NCBI RefSeq assembly: GCF_008017455.1
Contig: NZ_VRTY01000059.1
Location: 1-38,578, forward strand
Direction of reading: 5' to 3'
Source of the DNA: Pontibacter qinzhouensis
Lineage (GTDB): Bacteria > Bacteroidota > Bacteroidia > Cytophagales > Hymenobacteraceae
DNA: 38,578 nt
Shown one piece after another: positions 16,101 through 21,600 of the stretch (position 1 is the first letter of the stretch; each line of letters opens with the position of its first letter). The translations under genes were made by a program, and so were the position numbers. The notes under the pieces were generated by a model. The model ran no database searches, was not told where the DNA came from, and saw only the letters and a list, made by a program, of their open reading frames with translations.

Positions 16101-16120
16101 TGGATCTTGCCCACAAGATC
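16101..16120. repeat. Short hairpin GGATCTTG-CCCA-CAAGATCC
   Basis: A perfect 8-bp stem with a 4-nt loop, followed by TTCCAGGATGAC. I recall similar sequences (rev-comp GTCATCC...GGATCTTG) as repeated spacer units in Bacteroidota. Not verified. Confidence 0.45.
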
Positions 16121-16186
16121 CTTCCAGGATGACAAAAGTGTGGCGGTGGGAGAATAGATACCGAACTATTTGCTACCGCACAAATA

Positions 16187-16244
16187 AATTATTCTAATGG
16201 AAATGCCCTTCCAAAACGTTTTGGCTCAAAATCACCTCAGGGTT
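16187..16244 (-). repeat. Dispersed 58-bp repeat, copy 6
   Basis: On the minus strand it has ACCCTGAGGTGATTTT, the palindrome CCAAAACGTTTTGG and GAAGGGCATTTCCATTAGAA. Located 17 bp past the end of the MazG-like gene. Confidence 0.8.
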
Positions 16245-16261
16245 TCATAGGGCAACTGCTG

Positions 16262-16588
16262 CTATTTCAGCTTCTCATTCTCCTTGTGGCGGGTGCTGTC
16301 GCGGGAGGTTTTCTTTTCGAGGTTTTTTTGGAGGGCATCTGTTAAATTAATGCCTGTTTGGTTGGCCAGGCAGATGAGCACAAACAGTACATCGGCCAGC
16401 TCGTCGGAGAGTTGCTTGCCTTTGTCGCTCTCTTTAAACGACTGCTCCCCGTACTGCCGGCTAATAATTCGGGCCACTTCGCCTACTTCCTCTGTCAGGA
16501 TGGCCATGTTGGTAAGCTCATTAAAGTACCTGACACCGTTGTCCTTAATCCAGTTATCTACTAATCTTTGTGCTTCTTGTAAAGTCAT
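16262..16588 (-). CDS. MazG-like nucleotide pyrophosphohydrolase
   Basis: This 108-residue all-alpha NTP-PPase resembles the small MazG/RS21-C6/dCTPase group. It should hydrolyse a nucleoside triphosphate (perhaps a damaged one or dCTP) to the monophosphate and pyrophosphate. The metal-binding glutamates are in the LTEEVGEVAR motif, and the second motif is DELADVLFVLICLAN. The C-terminal tail (TSRDSTRHKENEKLK) is charged and disordered. It starts 12 bp after the end of the outer-membrane-type gene on the minus strand, so the two are probably co-transcribed. The exact substrate cannot be told. Confidence 0.9.
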   Translation of the reverse strand: MTLQEAQRLVDNWIKDNGVRYFNELTNMAILTEEVGEVARIISRQYGEQSFKESDKGKQLSDELADVLFVLICLANQTGINLTDALQKNLEKKTSRDSTRHKENEKLK

Positions 16589-16600
16589 GTTTGGCTTGGG

Positions 16601-17512
16601 TTATTTGCCAAATTTAACAACAAAATCAATGTAAGGCACACCAATGGGTATTTCTTCGATAATGTCGCGGTTGTTGATGAAGGCGAGGTCCACGGTAATT
16701 TTTTCGCCCATAAACCGGATGCCATACGATATAACGCCATAATAATTGTCATCGGGGACGAGCCAGTTTTCAGTTACCAGGCCCACCCGGCGGCTTAAGC
16801 GGGTCATTCCGCTGAGTGTCAGAATTGGCTTCTGCGAAAAACTGCCGTCTACAAAGCCATAGCCCACGCCAAGTGTGGCGTTGTTATCGGTGGAGCCGTA
16901 GCTTACAATGCCATAGCCAACCCCAAGGCCAGAGAAATCGATGTTTTCTCCTGCCATATTTAAGTAAAGTGCTCCAACGCCAGCCCGTACTTTTTCGCTT
17001 ACCGGAAAAGTGACTTTAGGCGTGATAAAAAAGATAGGAGAACCCGAAAACAGAGAAATAGTTTCGAAGCCGCCCCCAATCGTTACATTATCAGAAAGAC
17101 CATAGTGAAAGGCGTTTATAACCAGGTAAGTGTTTTGGTAATATGCCTCTCCTTGTTTCAGGCTGAAGGCTGAGGGGCCATACAGGTAGCGGGTGCTGTT
17201 GGGGTTTTCGTACCAGTACTCACCATCCCTGATCCTGGACTCATCTATCATTTTAGTTGATTTAATCTGATCATGAGGAATCAGAATCTCGCCTGCACTT
17301 TCTGTCAGGAGCCTGATGCCAACCTCATTTTGCCCCAGGTAAATTCCCTGCAGAACAGAGCCGTCTTTTGTCTCGATGATCCAGCGCTGCTTCAGCACAG
17401 GTTCCTGTTGTGTGGTATCTGTTTGGGCAACGGCTGTAGCTCCCGATAGCAGGAGCAGACACAGCAGGGCGCTAATTATGAGCCCAGGGCAAGGTTTAAG
17501 GAGGAGAAGCAT
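16601..17512 (-). CDS. Exported protein of unknown function, probably outer-membrane beta-rich
   Basis: The 303-residue protein begins with a signal peptide (hydrophobic ISALLCLLLLSGATAVAQ, cleavage likely after AVAQ or nearby). A small domain follows (WIIETKDGSVLQGIYLGQ, then EILIPHDQIKST). The rest has alternating hydrophobic strands and glycines (VTIGGGFETISLF, GVGYGIVSYG, TLGVGYGF), as in a beta-barrel. I do not recognise a named family. It lies between dtd (69 bp upstream) and the MazG-like gene (12 bp downstream) on the same strand. Cellular location in the outer membrane is an inference from composition. Confidence 0.75.
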   Translation of the reverse strand: MLLLLKPCPGLIISALLCLLLLSGATAVAQTDTTQQEPVLKQRWIIETKDGSVLQGIYLGQNEVGIRLLTESAGEILIPHDQIKSTKMIDESRIRDGEYWYENPNSTRYLYGPSAFSLKQGEAYYQNTYLVINAFHYGLSDNVTIGGGFETISLFSGSPIFFITPKVTFPVSEKVRAGVGALYLNMAGENIDFSGLGVGYGIVSYGSTDNNATLGVGYGFVDGSFSQKPILTLSGMTRLSRRVGLVTENWLVPDDNYYGVISYGIRFMGEKITVDLAFINNRDIIEEIPIGVPYIDFVVKFGK

Positions 17513-17581
17513 AGGAGTAGCGGAAGAAAAGTGACTGTATTCTGTTATGATTCCTGTTTGCTATCCCGGTTATTGTTTCTC

Positions 17582-18034
17582 CTATTCCCTGTTTTTGGAG
17601 TCGATGGAGATGGTAACGGGACCATCGTTGAGCAGCGATACTTTCATGTCGGCACCGAACTCGCCGGTTTGTATGGGTCTGCCTACTGCCTGCTCCAGCA
17701 ACTGCACAAACCTCTCGTAAAGCGGAATGGCAATGGCTGGGGGGGCAGCGGCAATATAAGAAGGGCGGTTGCCTTTCCGGGTGCTGGCAAAGAGCGTAAA
17801 CTGACTAATGGCCAGCACATCGCCCTGCACATCCTGCACACTCAGGTTCATTTTGCCTTCGGTATCGTTAAAAATCCGGAGCTGGGCTACTTTGGCTGCT
17901 GTCCATTTCAGGTCTTCTTCGGTGTCTTCTGGCGTAAAGCCGGCCAGTAGCAGGAGCCCGTGCCCGATTTGTCCTTTTATTTGTTGTTCTATTTCTACTG
18001 AAGCCTGTGTTACCCGCTGAATAACAATGCGCAT
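17582..18034 (-). CDS. dtd: D-aminoacyl-tRNA deacylase
   Basis: DTD frees tRNA from wrongly attached D-amino acids (and glycine), a cytoplasmic quality-control step in translation. The 150-residue product has the two active-site motifs SQFTLFASTRKGNRPSY and NDGPVTISIDS. An upstream in-frame start at 18145 would add 37 residues read from a repeat region, so I set the start at ATG 18034, where MRIVIQRVTQASVE matches the family N-terminus. A class 1 AT-rich repeat arm lies directly upstream of the start codon. The outer-membrane-type gene follows 69 bp later. Confidence 0.95.
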   Translation of the reverse strand: MRIVIQRVTQASVEIEQQIKGQIGHGLLLLAGFTPEDTEEDLKWTAAKVAQLRIFNDTEGKMNLSVQDVQGDVLAISQFTLFASTRKGNRPSYIAAAPPAIAIPLYERFVQLLEQAVGRPIQTGEFGADMKVSLLNDGPVTISIDSKNRE

Positions 18035-18246
18035 ATTTTTAGTTTTGAATTTTGAATAAGTGGATGAGTGAATAATTATATTCGCGGCCAAGTTCTGAAA
18101 TTTTAACGCTCCAGCCCAATTATTCAAATAAAAACAGCCTTCCAACGGTTTTTGGACAAATTAAGGTCAAGGGTATGAACAGCATACTTTCTATTCACAC
18201 ACTCAATCAACATTCATTCAATCACTCATTCAAAATTCAAAATTTA
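18035..18246. repeat. Spacer-filling inverted-repeat element with an internal copy 7
   Basis: The left arm next to the dtd start reads AGTTTTGAATTTTGAATAAG then TGGATGAGTGAATAA. The right arm runs into the lipoprotein stop codon and reads CATTCAATCACTCATTCAAA followed by ATTCAAAATTTA. The arms are inverted copies over about 30 bp with a few mismatches. Repeat copy 7 lies between them. The whole spacer thus resembles a small non-autonomous inverted-repeat element, though no target duplication is apparent. Confidence 0.6.
18117..18174 (-). repeat. Dispersed 58-bp repeat, copy 7
   Basis: On the minus strand it has ACCCTTGACCTTAATTTG, TCCAAAAACCGTTGGAAGG and ends TTATTTGAATAATTG. Confidence 0.8.
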
Positions 18247-18891
18247 ATCCACATACCCTTCGTACCGGATCCGGCTGACTTTGCCGTTTTTAAGCAGGAA
18301 GCGAATGGCGGCAGGAGCACCGTCGGTAGAAATGGAAGTGGCTACAATTTCGGCATTGGTTTGCAGAATGCGCACATCAAAGTTCTTCAGCTTGTTCATT
18401 AGCTCCGGCTGGCTCATGCCTACTTTCATGTTGTTCCGGAGCGAAATGCCGTTGCCCTGAATATCGGCTACCTGTAGCAGCAGGTCGCCGGTCTGGGTGG
18501 GCGCGTACAGCTCTATCATGGAACTTCCGAAACGAATGATGTAAATAGTATCGGTAATCTGCGTTTTGTGTATGTTCGGAATGGGCTCTGCCTCAACGGT
18601 AAAATCGCTGTTGATGCGGGCAAAATACGCATCCAGCTTGCGGCTCTGGTCATAATCAGCCAGGAATGGGTTTCCCAGAAAGTCGATCTGAACTGGTGCT
18701 TTGGTTGCAGACTTTCTTGTTTTTAAGGTGTCAGGGCGCGTATCAGCTATATTATCTTTAAAATCAATTTCCTGTTCAGCAGAATTGGTGCTGCATGCCC
18801 CCGAAAAGGAACTGAACAGAAACAACAGCAGGAGCAGGCGTACAGAAGGCCTGTACGTGCAGCGGTGGCTGTTGCGAAGAAACTGGAACAT
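18244..18891 (-). CDS. Putative lipoprotein of unknown function
   Basis: The 215-residue product starts with a basic N-terminus, a leucine/phenylalanine-rich hydrophobic run and a possible lipobox SGAC with C33 as the lipidated residue. The mature part has a low-complexity linker and then a compact domain from about residue 68 to the end (IDFLGNPFLADYDQSRKL, IIRFGSSMIELYAPT, MKVGMSQPELMNKL). The last of these resembles a recurrent phrase in small envelope proteins that are assayed for BamE-like folds, but I cannot assign it. It is divergent from the ATP-grasp gene. Its stop codon is embedded in a class 1 repeat arm. Confidence 0.75.
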   Translation of the reverse strand: MFQFLRNSHRCTYRPSVRLLLLLFLFSSFSGACSTNSAEQEIDFKDNIADTRPDTLKTRKSATKAPVQIDFLGNPFLADYDQSRKLDAYFARINSDFTVEAEPIPNIHKTQITDTIYIIRFGSSMIELYAPTQTGDLLLQVADIQGNGISLRNNMKVGMSQPELMNKLKNFDVRILQTNAEIVATSISTDGAPAAIRFLLKNGKVSRIRYEGYVD

Positions 18892-19019
18892 GCTGATATT
18901 GCTAGAAATAGGGCGTGAGACTATACCTTTATTACATACGAGAATAGCACCTCTAAAAGTTCTAGCCTTATATGATTTTGTTTCGGATAAATGAAATGTA
19001 GTTTCTTTGGCAGCTTAAG

Positions 19020-19027
19020 TAAATTTG
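19020..19027 (+). promoter_or_regulatory. Candidate -7 box of the ATP-grasp gene
   Basis: TAAATTTG matches TAnnTTTG and lies 18 bp before ATG 19046. No -33 box is found at the normal spacing. Confidence 0.3.
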
Positions 19028-19045
19028 CAGCAAATATCAACAATT

Positions 19046-19927
19046 ATGGCCATACAACAAATAGCGCTGGTAACTTGTGAGAGCCTCGGGAAATATACCG
19101 CAAATGCCGACAGCGAAGACGAGCGGCTGTACCAGTTTCTGCAGGCAAAAGGCTTATCTGTATCGTTCCAGGTCTGGGACGATGAAAACGTGGATTGGGA
19201 CGTGTTCAGCGCCATTATCATCAAATCGCCCTGGGATTATTTCGATAAAATAGCGGCTTTTTATGCCTGGCTCGATAAGCTGGAAGCCCTCGGGAAAAAG
19301 GTGCTGAACCCGGTAAAAACTTTGCGCTGGAACGCCGATAAAATTTACTTTAAAGACCTTGTTCGGCAGGGGGTACAGGTGGTGCCAACCTGCTGGCTGA
19401 ACAAAGGCAGTCGCTTTGAGGCAGGCCCTGTTTTTGAGCAGCTGCAGACAGATAAAATAATTGTGAAACCGCGTGTAAGTGGAGGTGCTAAAAACACGTT
19501 TGCCATTACCCGCGAAGCAGCAGCAGCACACACCGGTAAAATAAATGCTTTGTTACAGGAAGAGAATTTTCTGGCGCAGCCTTTCCTGGAAGAGATAAAA
19601 AGCAAGGGCGAGTGGTCGTTTATTTTCTTTGGCGGAGAATACAGCCATGCGGTTCTAAAAACAGCGAAGCCCGGCGATTTCAGGGTGCAGCACTACCTGG
19701 GAGGTGCTGTGCACACGCCGGCACCTCCCGCAGCCTTGCTGGCAACTGCCCAACACCTGGCAAACAGTTTTGCCGCCGAGTGCCTCTATGCCCGTGTAGA
19801 TGGTGTGGAGCAGCAGGGGGAACTGGTGCTTATGGAACTCGAACTGCTGGAGCCCTTCCTGTTTCTATCTATGGCAGAAGGAGCCACAGCACGCTATTAC
19901 GAAGCGCTGCAGCAACTTCTTAAATAG
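19046..19927 (+). CDS. ATP-grasp enzyme, RimK/glutathione-synthetase-like
   Basis: The 293-residue protein has the order seen in ATP-grasp ligases: an N-terminal Rossmann-like part (LVTCESLGKYTANADSEDER, WDVFSAIIIKSPWDY), a linker with KVLNPVKTLRWNADKIYFKD, and the ATP-grasp domain (KIIVKPRVSGGAKNTF, EEIKSKGEWSFIFFGGEYSH). The C-terminal VLMELELLEPFLFL carries the metal-binding glutamates. Such enzymes join a carboxylate to an amine using ATP. The substrate is unknown; close relatives are annotated only as glutathione-synthetase-like or RimK-like. I chose ATG 19046 over the in-frame TTG 19025. It stands alone on the plus strand and ends before repeat copy 8. Confidence 0.82.
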   Translation: MAIQQIALVTCESLGKYTANADSEDERLYQFLQAKGLSVSFQVWDDENVDWDVFSAIIIKSPWDYFDKIAAFYAWLDKLEALGKKVLNPVKTLRWNADKIYFKDLVRQGVQVVPTCWLNKGSRFEAGPVFEQLQTDKIIVKPRVSGGAKNTFAITREAAAAHTGKINALLQEENFLAQPFLEEIKSKGEWSFIFFGGEYSHAVLKTAKPGDFRVQHYLGGAVHTPAPPAALLATAQHLANSFAAECLYARVDGVEQQGELVLMELELLEPFLFLSMAEGATARYYEALQQLLK

Positions 19928-19932
19928 GCCTT

Positions 19933-19991
19933 AACCCTCGGGTGTTTTTAGACAGAAAGGCTTTGGAAGGGCATTTTTATTAGAATAATTG
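19933..19991 (+). repeat. Dispersed 58-bp repeat, copy 8
   Basis: Begins AACCCTCGGGTG, has CTTTGGAAGGGCATTTTTAT and ends TAGAATAATTG. It lies just after the ATP-grasp stop. Confidence 0.78.
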
Positions 19992-20098
19992 GTGTGCACA
20001 ACGTGTTGAAAGACATTGATTTATGTAAATTAGCAAATGGGCAGTACCGTTTGCTATAGAATCTTTCCCAGTCCTTGGGTTGAGCGCCTTTGCAGGTT

Positions 20099-20247
20099 TC
20101 CGGTGCCGCGGGAGCGGCAGCCCGCTTGCGGGCAGGAAAGATGCAGCAGCGCGATGCCTAAGGACGAGGCCCCGCTTATATAGGGCCCCTTCCCCAGTCG
20201 TGAGCGCTTGTGAGTTGCAACGCAGCAGAAAAGCCAGAGGGCACCGG
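20099..20247. other. GC-rich block bounded by an 8-bp inverted pair; possible structured RNA or dispersed element
   Basis: CCGGTGCC at 20099-20106 and GGCACCGG at 20240-20247 are perfect inverted copies. Inside is the hairpin GCCCGCTTGCGGGC and the GGCCCCGC/GGGCCCC pair. The GC content contrasts with AT-rich flanks. I do not recognise a known RNA family. Confidence 0.4.
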
Positions 20248-20350
20248 ATCAAACAATTGCAAAGGAATTTAGAACCTCTTTTTCAAAGGCAAAATTTCCC
20301 AAATAGCTGTTTAGTCTAAAAGCAGGCACAACTGCAGTAGCATATCTTTT

Positions 20351-21229
20351 CTACTTCTTACTATGGAAAATCAGAAGAGGAACAGCTGCTGTTAGAACCA
20401 GCTTTTTAGCCAGGCTCGGGTGCAGAATCTCATCGAGCAGATTGCGCTCCCGGTTAGTGAGCGCAATTAGGTTAATGCTTTCCTGGTGCACAAACTCCTG
20501 CAGGGTTTTGGCCACTTCGCCTCCTTCGAGCAAAGAAAATTGGATGTGGGTCGAAGATGCGTTTTGTCGGAGCTGCTCCTGCAGGGCCAGCAGCTTTTCC
20601 CGGTCGTGCTCCTGATCATCAGTTGAGATGTGCACACAATAGGTGCTCGCCTGAAACGGCTGTAACAGCTCCAGTACCGCCTCTATAGCTGCTACGTCTG
20701 CCTTGTCGAAATCTGTGGCATAGAGTACTTTACGAATAGGGCCAGCCGCATACTCCTGCGGCACCGTGAGCAGCGGTACTTTTAAATCGCCAAGTACTTT
20801 GGTGGTAATGGTGCCAAACAAGGAGCGCGAAAAATCTTTTTGCCCTTTGGTGCCCATAATCACCAGCGAGGGTTTAAAGCGCCTGGCCTGTTCCAGAATC
20901 TCATCTTCCGGAAACCCACTGATAAAGGTTCTTTCTATCTTCACTTTAGAGCCAGAACGTCGGGCCTCCTCTGCTACCTGGTGGTACAGTTCGTCGAGTT
21001 GCTGCTGTGCATCAATTTCGTTGCGGTGCAGCACCTGCTCAGTTATTATTTCGGAAGGAGTAAGATCGGTGGCAGAGGGTAAAACAGGGTCTCCGTCGGC
21101 CAGGTAATCCTGAAAACAGTGCAGGAGCAGCAACTGCGCGTCTGGCACCCCGGCAGTCAGGTTCAGGGCATATTGGCAGGCAGCATCGGTGCTGTCAGAA
21201 AAATCTATGGGAACTAATATCTTAAACAT
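20351..21229 (-). CDS. Tandem universal stress protein (two UspA domains)
   Basis: The 292-residue protein consists of two UspA folds, about 1-157 and 165-292. Domain 1 has the N-terminal ILVPIDFSDSTDAA and the ATP-binding pattern G-x2-G-x9-G-T (G126, G129, G139, T140 in MGTKGQKDFSRSLFGT). Domain 2 begins KVLYATDFDKADVAA but its corresponding loop (LTNRERNLLDEILHPS) lacks the glycines, so it probably does not bind ATP. Tandem Usp proteins help cells endure starvation or envelope stress; the mechanism is not established. It is monocistronic, divergent from the 902-residue protein gene and convergent with the ATP-grasp gene. Confidence 0.9.
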   Translation of the reverse strand: MFKILVPIDFSDSTDAACQYALNLTAGVPDAQLLLLHCFQDYLADGDPVLPSATDLTPSEIITEQVLHRNEIDAQQQLDELYHQVAEEARRSGSKVKIERTFISGFPEDEILEQARRFKPSLVIMGTKGQKDFSRSLFGTITTKVLGDLKVPLLTVPQEYAAGPIRKVLYATDFDKADVAAIEAVLELLQPFQASTYCVHISTDDQEHDREKLLALQEQLRQNASSTHIQFSLLEGGEVAKTLQEFVHQESINLIALTNRERNLLDEILHPSLAKKLVLTAAVPLLIFHSKK

Positions 21230-21279
21230 GCGAGGCTTTGTTGTGTTGGGTTTTGTATACGAAGCTCCAGTTAGATGCG

Positions 21280-21328
21280 GCTGATTGTTGTTTTGGAAAT
21301 TTGAATGAGTGACGGAGAGAATGAATGC
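21280..21328 (+). repeat. Class 2 word and class 1 AT-rich arm
   Basis: GCTGATTGTTG is followed by TTTGAATGAGTGACGGAG and AGAATGAATG. Placed 50 to 100 bp upstream of the stress-protein start; the orientation is as for arms that follow stop codons. Confidence 0.45.
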
Positions 21329-21522
21329 CAGAATTTTAGATCAGCTTATAAAGCTACATTTGGCGCAGGTATTTAACATCCAGCCTGTCCTGAAAAACCA
21401 TGGTCAACTACGTTATTTAATTAAGTTTAACCAAATAAGAAGGCAGGGTGCAAGTACTTTGCCTGGATAAGGTGCAGATTGCAGGCAGAGGCAGCTAAAT
21501 CATAGCTGAATAATTTCTAATT

Positions 21523-21570
21523 TAGCAGGTGGCGCAGCACCATCAGTACCTGCTAGTTTTTATATTTTTT
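21523..21570 (+). terminator. Terminator-like hairpin upstream of the 902-residue protein gene
   Basis: TAGCAGGT (21523-21530) pairs with ACCTGCTA (21548-21555), followed by GTTTTTATATTTTTTT. It lies only about 30 bp before ATG 21601, so it would stop transcripts entering the gene unless antitermination occurs, or it insulates the gene. Confidence 0.5.
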
Positions 21571-21600
21571 TATAATATTGTAGCCTGACTCCGCTTTAAG

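Larger units (their letters stand above)
15743..16261. other. Convergent spacer of 519 bp with hairpins and repeat copy 6
   Basis: It holds the comB terminator (15765-15799), a perfect AT-rich inverted repeat (15977-16010), a second hairpin GGATCTTG/CAAGATCC near 16100-16120, and repeat copy 6 (16187-16244). No gene is supported. Confidence 0.6.
19928..20350. other. Convergent spacer of 423 bp with repeat copy 8 and a GC-rich structured block
   Basis: Repeat copy 8 is at 19933-19991. A GC-rich block bounded by an inverted CCGGTGCC/GGCACCGG pair spans 20099-20247. A 90-codon minus ORF at 19980-20252 crosses both and is probably not a gene. Confidence 0.55.
21230..21600. other. Divergent spacer of 371 bp between the stress-protein gene and the 902-residue gene
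   Basis: It contains a class 2 word (GCTGATTGTTG at 21280) and a class 1 arm (TTTGAATGAGTGACGGAG at 21299). A terminator-like hairpin at 21523-21570 lies near the right end. No gene is seen. Confidence 0.5.

Noticed and set aside
19980..20252. Minus-strand ORF of 90 codons in the ATP-grasp/Usp spacer
   Set aside because: It crosses the 58-bp repeat and the GC-rich block; residues are low in folding pattern and start codon context is poor.
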